Part shown: one piece after another, positions 36,611 to 45,568 of the stretch
How positions within the stretch are numbered: position 1 is the first letter of the stretch
How the letters are laid out: the number at the start of each line of letters is the position of its first letter
Assembly (NCBI GenBank): GCA_032358255.1
Contig: JAULBX010006664.1
Span: 124,001 to 188,000, forward strand
Length of the DNA stretch: 64,000 nt
Reading direction: 5' to 3'
Source: Heterotrichella gracilis
Taxonomy: Eukaryota > Sar > Xanthophyceae > Tribonematales > Xanthonemataceae
Notes under the pieces: model-generated
What the model was told of the DNA's origin: nothing
The model's input: only the letters and a program-made list of their open reading frames with translations
The model's database searches: none
Program-made: the position numbers and the translations under genes

Positions 36611-37483
36611 TCAAACTTCTTTATAATTTCTATTCTCGCCAACCCGCCAGCCGATTAATTTCTCAACCCAAAATAAGAACTGATATTTAAAATTGGTCTT
36701 TACTTTTGTTTTATCGTAAACAAATTTCCAGGTTGCTTTTTTAATGCGTTCTTCAAAAACTTTTGGATGTATGCCTTTGTATTCTCCTAACAGATCAATA
36801 TTACTGTAATCAAATTCTTCTACTTTAGGAATATTGCTTTTCATCCATTCATCATCATGCCACATTTTGTGAAAGCTGGCTTGTTTTGCTTGCTGTGCCT
36901 GAGGCGGTTTTACCCAACCATAATGGTAAATAAAAGCGCCTGTTTTTTTAACGCGTAATTTTTTATCGCTGTCTGTTCTAAATCCCTGGGCATCTTTATA
37001 CGACCGAATGTGTTTGTTGTTTTTAATAATGCGGATTTCATTTTTGTACCATCTTCTGCCAATGCCAATGTAATTATACTGACCATAAAAATGTTTGTAC
37101 TCAAATAATAAGCCATCAACAGCAACATCATCTTCATAAAATTCCATAGCGGTTTTAATTTTTGGCAGATCTGCTTCATGCACACACTCATCACTCTGGA
37201 TATAAAAACACCAGTCAAATTCTTGCGGGATCGCATCGAAAACTTTGTTCGTTTCAATAGATAAAATTTTACCGCCTTCGCGTAAACTGTCATCCCAAAC
37301 GGTATCAATAATTATTATTTTATCAGAGGCAATGTTCTCAATTAATTTCCTTGTATCATCATCACTGTTGCCAACACCAACAAAAAATTTATCGCAAATG
37401 GGTAAAATAGAAGTGATAGCTTCCACTACCGGGTAGTCAAATTTTAAAGCGTTTCGTATTATAGTAAAACCTGCAACTTTCAT
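36611..37483 (-). CDS. glycosyltransferase family 2-like protein
   Basis: The 290-residue GT-A-fold protein begins with KVAGFTIIRNALKFDYPVVE. The acidic metal/nucleotide motif is likely DWCFYIQSDECVHE (about residue 95). It has no membrane segments. Such proteins often add sugars to surface glycans or LPS core. It lies 10 bp downstream of tamL on the same strand, so the two may be cotranscribed. Confidence 0.75.
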   Translation of the reverse strand: MKVAGFTIIRNALKFDYPVVEAITSILPICDKFFVGVGNSDDDTRKLIENIASDKIIIIDTVWDDSLREGGKILSIETNKVFDAIPQEFDWCFYIQSDECVHEADLPKIKTAMEFYEDDVAVDGLLFEYKHFYGQYNYIGIGRRWYKNEIRIIKNNKHIRSYKDAQGFRTDSDKKLRVKKTGAFIYHYGWVKPPQAQQAKQASFHKMWHDDEWMKSNIPKVEEFDYSNIDLLGEYKGIHPKVFEERIKKATWKFVYDKTKVKTNFKYQFLFWVEKLIGWRVGENRNYKEV

Positions 37484-37492
37484 TAAATAATT

Positions 37493-40036
37493 TTAGAATG
37501 GATAACCAATACCAAAGTTAGCAACAATTTGTTTGTGTGGTTTTTTATCATAGGTCCACCTATCGCCAACCTCATATTTAGGATCTTTTACCGGTACTGC
37601 GAGATCAATACGTAACACGAAGAAACCAAGATCCCAGCGTATGCCTAGACCGCTACCAATAGCAATTTGATCGGCAAATTTTTCAACCACAAATTCACCT
37701 TCAGGTTTTGTTTCATCTTTTTTCAAGCGCCATATATTTCCTGCATCTACAAAAAAGGCGCCGTTAAATGATTTAATAATGTGGAAACGGTATTCAAAAT
37801 TCCCTTCCAATAATATGTCACCAATTTTATCATATTTAGTAGAGCTGTTGCTTGGGTCATATCCACCGGGGCCAAGGGTGCGCGCACGCCAAGCCCTTAC
37901 ACTATTCGGACCACCGCTAAAATAACTTTGCTCGTAAGGCAAACCACTTAAATTTTTAAGCGGCTTACCAATTCCACCGGCCACACGGTAAACAATTCTA
38001 CTTTTCGTTCTTATAGGAATATAGATCCTGTAATCAATGTCTGTTTTTAAAAATTGCGCAAATGGAATATTAAATAAAAGGTAGCGACCTAAAGTATCAG
38101 GTTCTTTTCCGCGCGCGATAAAATACTGGCGAAGTATAGAGCCTGAAGAACCAATTGTCCATCTTATGTAGTGAACGGTTTTACGGCTGGTGTTTGAATT
38201 TTCTTTTGACGTATAAGTTAAACTGTATTTACTTAAAGTAGTGATGTGATCACGAAACGAATTCAGTAAAAACGCATCGTTAAGATTGTTCAGATCTTTT
38301 TCAAACAAGGCTGATAATTTTGCGCGAACAAGATAAGCCTCAAACGGAATAAAATCATGCCTTAACCTTCCTTTATTACTTCTAAAACTAAAGCCATAAT
38401 CAATATTGGTAATTATCCTGCTAAATTCCGGTCTTGCCTGGTAATTAAGCGAAGTTTTAACGTAAGTACGCGGCAACATATCTTTTTTAAAAGGTAATAA
38501 TGAAAATGGGAAGAAGGCGCGGGGAACAGAAAATGTAAACTCAGGTCCAAATTGTATCGTATTAAATGTACGTTGTAAACGTTGAAGGTCAACGACATCT
38601 TCAACGGAATTAATATTATTTGTTGTATCATTAGCAAATTGTTTTTGCGCTGAAATGGCGGCTTGCAATCTTAACTCAATTAATTCGCCGCCCCTAAAAA
38701 AATTCTTATTTTGGTACAAAATACTTCCGTCAATACCCAAGTTACCATTGGTGTTGGTTCCTTCCGTTTCGGCAGTTAATGATTGTTTAAATAATGGATT
38801 ACAGATTATGTAACAATCCAAACGGTTAGAATGATCTTCATTCTTTAAAAATTTAATAGTTACATTTTTAAATATACCCAAACCTAATAATTGTTTATAT
38901 GTTCGCTCGGAAGTATCTTTTCTAAACCACTGACCTCGGTATATGTCTGTATTATTAATAATGATTGGCTGTCTATAGGCAAGTCGCGAATTCAGTAAAA
39001 AAACGGTACCTTCTTTTTTTGTTTTAAGCGTGTCTTTAAATTTTGCTTCTTTAATATCGGTATACACTGGTTCGGTGATAATATACACGTTCTCAACTTT
39101 CATTCTTGGATGATTAACATAGATCAGAGAATCGTTTGAAGAACTGTAAGACTTTGCATATTTTTTTAAGTTAATGAGTACCGATACTGAATGGTTGTTG
39201 AAATTAGAATCGACATCAAAATTTACATAAGCATTTTCAAAATAAAAATAACCATTGTTTGAGGCGAATTCTGTTATGCGTTGTCTTTCGGCTTGCAATT
39301 TATCAGTATCATACTGCATACCCACTTTAAGCAATGTGTTTACGGTGTCTTTTAAGATCAACGCTCCGAGCTTTTCATCTTCCATTAAATAAGTTATCTT
39401 ATTTACTGTGTATGGATCTTTTGGATAAAGAATATATTTTGTTGTTGCGCGTTTTGAATCTTTGCTAAATTCAATTGTATCGGTGACCCTATTATTAAAA
39501 TAACCTTTGCTGAATAAAAATTTAACCATTTGCAGTCGCGTTTGCTCAGTTAAGAGTGAATCAAATACTACGGCGGGCTCACCAATGTCGCGGATGCTTT
39601 CTACAACAAGTTGACTTGATTTATCTTTCAATTTAGGCGTCTTAGGTTTTTTTCCTTTTTTTGCCCTTTCTTCGTTCTTTTTTTCGGCAGCCAAAACCCT
39701 GTCGGAATTTATCTTATCATATTTTAAATTTCGTTCAATTTTTTTCTGCCTTATCTTTTCATCATCAAACAAGTTATACCACCACACAAAAAAATGAACA
39801 CTTCCGAATAATAACTTACGGTTTGGTTTTTGTCTGAAAAACGCTTCAAAATTTTCTTTTGGCTGGTTGGTTTGTTTAGTGTTAAGAACCTCTACCTTGT
39901 TGAGTAAATATTCGTGCGGTAGTAATTTTTTTGTTGGATGGCACGAAATAAAAATTTGAGCAAGCAAAAAAACTAAAAACGCAGGTATTATTTTTTTTAA
40001 ATACGGTCTGTTAGGTATTTTTGTAAATAATTTCAA
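37493..40036 (-). CDS. tamL: TamL-like BamA-family outer-membrane lipoprotein
   Basis: The 847 residues start with a lipoprotein signal (Cys32 in IFISC), then POTRA-like periplasmic domains (about 40-430) and a C-terminal 16-strand barrel of the Omp85 type (about 440-847) ending in GIGYPF. GGPNSVRAWRARTLGPGGYD is the conserved barrel motif. A BamA-like barrel with a lipobox is characteristic of TamL of Bacteroidota, the partner of TamB in envelope assembly. The start is TTG at 40036, since no ATG or GTG is available upstream of the lipobox in frame. A lysine-rich stretch lies near residue 125. Confidence 0.87.
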   Translation of the reverse strand: MKLFTKIPNRPYLKKIIPAFLVFLLAQIFISCHPTKKLLPHEYLLNKVEVLNTKQTNQPKENFEAFFRQKPNRKLLFGSVHFFVWWYNLFDDEKIRQKKIERNLKYDKINSDRVLAAEKKNEERAKKGKKPKTPKLKDKSSQLVVESIRDIGEPAVVFDSLLTEQTRLQMVKFLFSKGYFNNRVTDTIEFSKDSKRATTKYILYPKDPYTVNKITYLMEDEKLGALILKDTVNTLLKVGMQYDTDKLQAERQRITEFASNNGYFYFENAYVNFDVDSNFNNHSVSVLINLKKYAKSYSSSNDSLIYVNHPRMKVENVYIITEPVYTDIKEAKFKDTLKTKKEGTVFLLNSRLAYRQPIIINNTDIYRGQWFRKDTSERTYKQLLGLGIFKNVTIKFLKNEDHSNRLDCYIICNPLFKQSLTAETEGTNTNGNLGIDGSILYQNKNFFRGGELIELRLQAAISAQKQFANDTTNNINSVEDVVDLQRLQRTFNTIQFGPEFTFSVPRAFFPFSLLPFKKDMLPRTYVKTSLNYQARPEFSRIITNIDYGFSFRSNKGRLRHDFIPFEAYLVRAKLSALFEKDLNNLNDAFLLNSFRDHITTLSKYSLTYTSKENSNTSRKTVHYIRWTIGSSGSILRQYFIARGKEPDTLGRYLLFNIPFAQFLKTDIDYRIYIPIRTKSRIVYRVAGGIGKPLKNLSGLPYEQSYFSGGPNSVRAWRARTLGPGGYDPSNSSTKYDKIGDILLEGNFEYRFHIIKSFNGAFFVDAGNIWRLKKDETKPEGEFVVEKFADQIAIGSGLGIRWDLGFFVLRIDLAVPVKDPKYEVGDRWTYDKKPHKQIVANFGIGYPF

Positions 40037-40082
40037 ATCTCTTAAACAAGCTCTTAATAAATATGCTAATTTAGGGTAAATT

Positions 40083-40850
40083 ATGCTTAGTAAAAATCAA
40101 ATAAAAGAAATACAATCATTACACCTGAAAAAACAAAGGGATAACCAAAGATTATTTATTGTTGAAGGTGTTAAATCAGTTTCGGAGGTCTTATTACAGA
40201 AAAGCGAGCTTGTTTCAAAAGTATATGCTACAAAAGAATTTCTTTTAAATTACAAGAAGGAATTACAACAATTTAATATCCATCATATAGAAATAACAGA
40301 GGAAGAGTTACAAAAGATCTCTTTGCAGAATAACCCTAACCAGGTATTGGCGCTCTGCAATTATTTTAATGATAGATCCGGTGCTTTTGATTTTAAGAAG
40401 GATTTTACATTGTACATGGATGATATTCGCGATCCGGGAAATTTTGGAACCATCGTGCGTTTGGCAGATTGGTTCGGAATAAAAAATGTTTTTTGTTCAC
40501 CGGCAAGTTGCGATCAATATAATCCAAAAGTGATACAAGCCACAATGGGCGCCTTTTTACGGGTAAATATTATTTATAGCGAATTAGATGAACTCTTAAA
40601 AAAAGAAAAGATCGAAAATGTGTATGGGGCAGTTTTAAATGGCAGTACTATCTACAATAACAAATTAAACAATGGCTTAATAATTATTGGCAATGAGGCT
40701 AACGGTATTAGCGATGCCAATTTAAAGCTCATTAATAAACCAATTACTATTCCGTCGCACCAAAGTAATGGTACCGAATCTTTAAATGCGGCAATGGCCA
40801 CATCAATTATTGTTTCGGAGTTTTACAGGCAATTAAAAACAAACGCCTGA
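40083..40850 (+). CDS. TrmH/SpoU-family RNA 2'-O-methyltransferase
   Basis: The 255 residues have an N-terminal substrate-binding domain (KKQRDNQRLFIVEGVKSVSE) and a SPOUT knot domain with the three motifs DIRDPGNFGTIVRLADWFG, IIGNEANGIS and IPSHQSNGTESLNAAMATSI. The family uses S-adenosylmethionine to methylate ribose in rRNA or tRNA. The target base is not predictable. The stop abuts the convergent DUF1573 gene. Confidence 0.9.
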   Translation: MLSKNQIKEIQSLHLKKQRDNQRLFIVEGVKSVSEVLLQKSELVSKVYATKEFLLNYKKELQQFNIHHIEITEEELQKISLQNNPNQVLALCNYFNDRSGAFDFKKDFTLYMDDIRDPGNFGTIVRLADWFGIKNVFCSPASCDQYNPKVIQATMGAFLRVNIIYSELDELLKKEKIENVYGAVLNGSTIYNNKLNNGLIIIGNEANGISDANLKLINKPITIPSHQSNGTESLNAAMATSIIVSEFYRQLKTNA

Positions 40851-41282
40851 TCATTTTCTATGAACATTTCCTTTATACCTGAGTTTTGCCGGCGATTTCG
40901 GGTCGTTGCTTTTCAGTAATACAACCCTGTCTTGTCTGTCGTACACAGTTTTGGTATCAAAACTCACAACAACTTTCCCAGATTGATTAGGAGCAATAGG
41001 TTGTTTTGGAAAATCTACAGTGGTGCAGGAACAACTAACTTCGGCTTCGGTTATAATTAACGGTTGGTTACCGGTATTAGTAAATTCATAATCCAGTTTT
41101 ACAACCTCTCCCTTATTTACAGTTCCAAAGCTTTGTTTAGCATCTTTTAATTCGATCTTAGCTTGCGTAAAACCGTATGATGTAATAAGACACAGTATAA
41201 ACAACAAGGCCTTTTTAAAACAAAAAATCCCCTCGGTTTTACCAAGAGGATCTTTTAAGAATTTATTGAAATTAATTTTCAC
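40851..41282 (-). CDS. DUF1573 protein (third of a tandem triplet)
   Basis: This is a secreted, DUF1573 (ASH-like beta-sandwich) protein. The domain runs from about KQSFGTVNKGEVVKLDYEFT through CSCTTVDFPKQPIAPNQSG. The start is uncertain. GTG at 41282 is given, overlapping the upstream stop by 11 bp, with a long N-terminal tail before the hydrophobic signal ALLFILCLITSYGF. An ATG at 41345 would overlap the upstream gene by 74 bp. TTG at 41207 would drop the basic residues. A terminator-like hairpin lies between these candidate starts. Confidence 0.7.
   Translation of the reverse strand: MKINFNKFLKDPLGKTEGIFCFKKALLFILCLITSYGFTQAKIELKDAKQSFGTVNKGEVVKLDYEFTNTGNQPLIITEAEVSCSCTTVDFPKQPIAPNQSGKVVVSFDTKTVYDRQDRVVLLKSNDPKSPAKLRYKGNVHRK
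41221..41249 (-). terminator. intrinsic terminator or attenuator between DUF1573 genes
   Basis: On the minus strand, CCTCTTGGT pairs with ACCGAGGGG around AAA (9 bp with two G-U pairs) and is followed by ATTTTTTG. It lies 23 bases past the stop of the middle DUF1573 gene and overlaps the possible N-terminal codons of the next one. It could reduce expression of the third gene relative to the first two. Confidence 0.6.
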
Positions 41283-41712
41283 CCGTTGCAGGTTTAGCTT
41301 TAATTTCACCTTTAATGCGTATTTTTTTTGATGAGAATTTAGCATTAGAAGCTACAGTAACGTTCTTTTCAAAACGACCTTCACGTTTGGTATCATACTT
41401 TACTTTAATTACTCCGCTTTTTCCGGGTAAAATAGGTTCTGTAGGCCAACCTGGTTTACCATCAATGGTAGTAGCTGTACAGCCACACTCTCCGGTAACC
41501 GAAGTAATAGTTAAAGGTGTTTTTCCTGTATTAGTAAATTTAAATTCACGAATTCCATTAGCATCGTAATCAATAACACCGTAATCCAATACTTCATTCT
41601 CGAACTTAATGTCCGGAGCATTAGGGTCCGGGTTAGGAATAGTAGATTCTTGAGCGCTTAACCCAAAAGTTAAGCCGAATACCATTACTAATATAGAAAA
41701 TAGCTTTTTCAT
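41272..41712 (-). CDS. DUF1573 protein (second of a tandem triplet)
   Basis: The 146-residue secreted protein begins with a signal peptide (MKKLFSILVMVFGLTFGLSAQ). One DUF1573 beta-sandwich follows: LDYGVIDYDANGIREFKFTN, then GECGCTATTIDGKPGW and PILPGKSGVIKVKYDTKREG. The function of the family is unknown. Known members are abundant periplasmic or surface proteins of Bacteroidota. Its sequence is close to that of the upstream gene 41732-42235, so the two arose by tandem duplication. Confidence 0.82.
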   Translation of the reverse strand: MKKLFSILVMVFGLTFGLSAQESTIPNPDPNAPDIKFENEVLDYGVIDYDANGIREFKFTNTGKTPLTITSVTGECGCTATTIDGKPGWPTEPILPGKSGVIKVKYDTKREGRFEKNVTVASNAKFSSKKIRIKGEIKAKPATGEN

Positions 41713-41731
41713 GTTGTTTTTAGTTTAAATA

Positions 41732-42235
41732 TTAACCTTTCTTTTCAACCGGAGCACCAGTAGGTGTTTGGTTTTCAGGAAAAGCAACATCAACAGGTTT
41801 TGCGTCAATATTACCTTTAATGGTTAAAGTTTGAGTACCGCTTTTTGCGTTTGAGTTAACAGTTACAGTTTTGTAAATGCCACCAACACGTTGGGTATCA
41901 TATTTTACTTTAATTACACCACTTTTACCCGGTAAAATTGGTTCTTTAGGGCATTGTGGTACAGTACAACCGCAGCTTCCCATGCAATTAGTAATTACCA
42001 AAGGCTCTTTACCGTTGTTTGTGAATTTAAACTCACATTCACCGTTATCACCTTGTTTAATGTTACCATAATCATGGGTAGTTTTGTCTAATTTAATATC
42101 AGCTAAACTAGTAGGCTGTGTGTTCTCTGTTGCTGCACCATGGCCATGACCATCATTTGCATTGTGCACCTCTTGTGCAATAGTTAATGCAGATAAGCCT
42201 GCTACTAATCCTAATGTTAAAATTAATTTTTTCAT
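41732..42235 (-). CDS. DUF1573 protein (first of a tandem triplet, His-rich N-terminus)
   Basis: The 167 residues start at ATG 42235 with a signal peptide (MKKLILTLGLVAGLSALTIAQ). An upstream TTG at 42298 is rejected. The mature N-terminus is histidine-rich (EVHNANDGHGHGAATEN), which could bind metal. The DUF1573 domain has a cysteine-dense loop, MGSCGCTVPQCPKEP, with more cysteines than its two neighbours. It is divergent from valS. Confidence 0.82.
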   Translation of the reverse strand: MKKLILTLGLVAGLSALTIAQEVHNANDGHGHGAATENTQPTSLADIKLDKTTHDYGNIKQGDNGECEFKFTNNGKEPLVITNCMGSCGCTVPQCPKEPILPGKSGVIKVKYDTQRVGGIYKTVTVNSNAKSGTQTLTIKGNIDAKPVDVAFPENQTPTGAPVEKKG

Positions 42236-42354
42236 AATAATGTTTTTTTGTTGTTGTAAATTTATACCATAAATCGTGCCATAAAGATATAACATCAACC
42301 CAATTGTTTGTGTATTTTTGCGATTTTTAACATAATAATTTTTGATTGTTTAAC

Positions 42355-45000
42355 ATGGACATAGCAAAGACATATAACCCCCAGGAGGCTGAAAGCAAGT
42401 GGTATCCGTACTGGACAGAGAAAAACTTTTTTAAATCAACTCCCGATCATCGTAAAGCATACACTATAGTGATCCCGCCACCTAACGTTACCGGCGTGTT
42501 GCACATGGGGCATATGCTTAATAATACTATTCAGGATGTATTGATCCGTCGTGCGCGTATGCTGGGATTCAATGCCTGCTGGGTACCCGGCACCGATCAT
42601 GCTAGTATTGCCACTGAGGCTAAAGTTGTTAAGCTTTTAGCTGATCAGGGTATTAAGAAAGCTGATCTTTCACGTGAGGATTTTTTAAAACATGCCTGGG
42701 AATGGAAAGAAAAGTACGGAGGAATTATTTTGGAACAGCTAAAATATTTAGGCGCCAGCTGCGATTGGAGCCGCACCCGCTTTACAATGGAACCTGCTTT
42801 GAGCGACGCGGTTATAGATACATTTATTGATCTTTATAATAAAAAGCAAATTTATCGCGGCGTACGCATGGTAAATTGGGATCCGCAAGGCCTCACTGCT
42901 GTGAGCGATGAAGAGGTTATTCATAGAGAGACCAATAGCAAATTGGTTTATGTAAAATATAAGATAGAAAATTCTGATGAATACATAACCGTTGCTACTA
43001 CACGCCCGGAGACCATCATGGGCGATACCGCGGTTTGTGTTAATCCTCACGATGAGCGTTACACAAAATTAAAAGGTAAGAACATTATTGTACCCGTGGT
43101 GAATAGAGTAGTACCAATTATTTTTGATGAATATGTTGATGCAAGCTTTGGTACAGGTGCTTTAAAGGTAACACCGGCACATGATATCAACGATTTTAAC
43201 TTAGGACAAAAATATAAATTACCTGTTATTGATGCCTTAACACAAGACGGAAAAATTAGTGAAGCGGCCGGCGCATATGTTGGTATGGATAGATTCGCTT
43301 GCCGTAAACAAATTATAAAAGATCTGCAGGAACAAGGTTTAGTTGAGAAGATAGAAGAGATAAAAAATAAAGTTGGTTATAGCGAACGTACAGATGCGGT
43401 TATAGAGCCACGTTTGAGCATGCAATGGTTCTTAAAAATGGAAGACATTAGCAAACCCGCTTTAGAAGCTGTTTTAAATAACGATGTAAAATTAATTCCC
43501 GAAAAATTCATTAATACCTACAAACATTGGATGGAAAATGTACACGATTGGTGCATTAGCCGCCAGTTGTGGTGGGGGCAACAGATTCCTGCATGGTACG
43601 ATGATAAAGGAAATACCGTTGTTTGCAAAACAAAACAAGAGGCTTTTGAAAAATTAAAAGAACAAAATGCTGAGGTTAAATTTTTAGATATTAAACAAGA
43701 TGAGGATGTACTGGATACCTGGTTCTCTTCATGGTTATGGCCTCTAACGGTTTTTGATCCGGATATTATTAAAAAAGGATGGGAGAATGCAAATGCAGAT
43801 CTAAAATATTATTATCCAACAAATGATCTTGTAACTGCACCCGAAATTTTATTTTTCTGGGTGGCGCGTATGATCATTGCTGGTAAAGAATACACAGGCT
43901 TAAAACCATTCAGCAATGTTTATTTAACGGGTATTGTACGCGATAAACAAGGTCGTAAAATGAGTAAGAGTTTAGGTAACTCGCCCGACCCATTAGAGCT
44001 AATTACCAAGTATGGCGCCGATGGTGTACGTGTGGGAATGTTATTAAGCTCACCTGCCGGAAACGATCTTTTATTTGACGAAAGTTATTGCGAGCAGGGA
44101 AGGAATTTTGCTAATAAAGTTTGGAATGCGTTTAGATTGATTCAAGGTTTTGAAGTTGGTACTAACGTTTCGCAACCTGAAGCAAGTAAAACGGCCATTG
44201 AATGGTTCGGTAACCGCTTATCAGAGCAATTAGAAATTATAAACGACCATTATTCTAAATACAGAATGAGTGATGCTTTAATGGCAACATACAAGCTGGT
44301 ATGGGACGATTTTTGTGCCTGGTATTTAGAAGTTATTAAGCCGGAATTTATTGATGGTAAAGCACAGCCAATTGATAAAATGACATTTGATGCAACCATC
44401 AACTATTTAGAATCGCTTTTAAAGATCATGCATCCCTGGATGCCATTTATAACAGAAGAGATCTGGCACTTAACAAAAGAAAGAGCTGAGATGGATTGTA
44501 TTATTGTTGCTGAATGGCCTGCAGTAAATGCGCAAAACAAGGAAGCGTTAAAAGCATTTGAAGTTGTAAAAGAAGTTGTTGCGCAAGTGCGTAACATTCG
44601 TCAGCAAAAAAACATTTCTCCAAAAGAAAAACTGGAGGTAAAAGAAAGATCAGATGTTGGTGAAGAATTCTCGCGCTTTGATTCTGTGATCCTTAAATTA
44701 GCAAATCTATCGTCTTATTCTTATACAAAAGATAAAGTGGAAGGCGCCTTTGGTTTTATGGTTTTAAATGCAGAATTTTTTGTACCATTAACCGGTAATA
44801 TTAATGTTGCTGAAGAAAAAGAACGCCTGGCAAAAGAGCTCGAATACAATAAAGGTTTTTTAAAGTCGGTACAGATAAAATTATCTAACGAGCGTTTTGT
44901 TGCAAATGCAAAACCCGAAATTATTGAAGTAGAGCGCAAAAAAGAAAGCGATGCTTTAAATAAAATAAAATCTATTGAAGAGCAGTTAGCTTCTTTATAA
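42355..45000 (+). CDS. valS: valyl-tRNA synthetase
   Basis: The 881-residue class I synthetase has PPPNVTGVLHMGHML (HIGH motif, near residue 42), KVTPAHDINDFNLG in the editing domain, GRKMSKSLGNSPDP (KMSKS) and a C-terminal coiled-coil arm ending KSIEEQLASL. It charges tRNA-Val with valine and edits threonine. The ATG at 42355 is chosen over an in-frame TTG at 42346. A TATTTTTG -7 box lies at 42313-42320. A long perfect hairpin terminates the gene. Confidence 0.97.
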   Translation: MDIAKTYNPQEAESKWYPYWTEKNFFKSTPDHRKAYTIVIPPPNVTGVLHMGHMLNNTIQDVLIRRARMLGFNACWVPGTDHASIATEAKVVKLLADQGIKKADLSREDFLKHAWEWKEKYGGIILEQLKYLGASCDWSRTRFTMEPALSDAVIDTFIDLYNKKQIYRGVRMVNWDPQGLTAVSDEEVIHRETNSKLVYVKYKIENSDEYITVATTRPETIMGDTAVCVNPHDERYTKLKGKNIIVPVVNRVVPIIFDEYVDASFGTGALKVTPAHDINDFNLGQKYKLPVIDALTQDGKISEAAGAYVGMDRFACRKQIIKDLQEQGLVEKIEEIKNKVGYSERTDAVIEPRLSMQWFLKMEDISKPALEAVLNNDVKLIPEKFINTYKHWMENVHDWCISRQLWWGQQIPAWYDDKGNTVVCKTKQEAFEKLKEQNAEVKFLDIKQDEDVLDTWFSSWLWPLTVFDPDIIKKGWENANADLKYYYPTNDLVTAPEILFFWVARMIIAGKEYTGLKPFSNVYLTGIVRDKQGRKMSKSLGNSPDPLELITKYGADGVRVGMLLSSPAGNDLLFDESYCEQGRNFANKVWNAFRLIQGFEVGTNVSQPEASKTAIEWFGNRLSEQLEIINDHYSKYRMSDALMATYKLVWDDFCAWYLEVIKPEFIDGKAQPIDKMTFDATINYLESLLKIMHPWMPFITEEIWHLTKERAEMDCIIVAEWPAVNAQNKEALKAFEVVKEVVAQVRNIRQQKNISPKEKLEVKERSDVGEEFSRFDSVILKLANLSSYSYTKDKVEGAFGFMVLNAEFFVPLTGNINVAEEKERLAKELEYNKGFLKSVQIKLSNERFVANAKPEIIEVERKKESDALNKIKSIEEQLASL

Positions 45001-45038
45001 AATAAGAAAGCCGCTAAAAATTAGCGGCTTTCTTATTT
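45000..45038. terminator. bidirectional intrinsic terminator
   Basis: An 18-bp perfect stem (45000-45017 with 45021-45038) around AAA has A-rich and T-rich ends on both strands. It can end valS and the convergent lipoprotein gene. Confidence 0.9.
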
Positions 45039-45047
45039 AGTCATTTT

Positions 45048-45416
45048 TTAGTTATTTGGCGCACCCTTATCTAACCAACATTGAATGCTGTCTAGTTTCG
45101 CTTGCGCAAGCCTTCCCGAAGCCGGCATTGGCGAACCGCCGCTTATTACCCTGTTCTTAAATGAACCATTGCTAACCTTCGCAGATATACCTGCATAAGT
45201 TGTATAATCTCCGTTAGGAGATCCTGAATTATGACAACCACTTTGGGCACATTTTGCAATAATAACGGGATGAATGTATGTTGAAAATTTAACGCTATCA
45301 CAGGCGTTCGCAGGAACTGGTGGGGCTTTCGGTTCCAGCTTACCGATCTTATTCTCGCAGGATACTAATAATACAGCTAAACAAAGGCCTTTAAATAAAA
45401 ATGAGATCTTATTCAT
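45048..45416 (-). CDS. small lipoprotein with a cytochrome-like CX4CH motif
   Basis: The 122 residues begin at ATG 45416 with a lipoprotein signal (Cys20 in VLLVSC). The domain, from ACDSVKFSTYIHPVIIAKC onward, contains CAQSGCHNSGSPNGDY. It resembles the small c-type cytochrome-like domains found in many Bacteroidota and Planctomycetota lipoproteins. The spacing is CX4CH rather than the usual CXXCH, and a late SPMPASGRL Met might be an axial ligand. Haem binding is therefore possible but not proven. An upstream TTG at 45482 is rejected. Confidence 0.65.
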   Translation of the reverse strand: MNKISFLFKGLCLAVLLVSCENKIGKLEPKAPPVPANACDSVKFSTYIHPVIIAKCAQSGCHNSGSPNGDYTTYAGISAKVSNGSFKNRVISGGSPMPASGRLAQAKLDSIQCWLDKGAPNN

Positions 45417-45568
45417 GAATGGTAAATTGTTTTGTTTTGATAAAAATTTTATAGCAAGCTCATGTTTTCTATGATTTTGCAAGATAAAGTTAAAAAAACT
45501 TTTCTATAAAATAACATCTTCCGTTAAAATTTTATTTGTATTTTAGATTTCGTTACAAATTCAACATT

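Noticed and set aside
36910-37308. 132-codon minus-strand ORF in another frame
   Set aside because: It is a shadow of the glycosyltransferase gene, whose own frame has clear family features.
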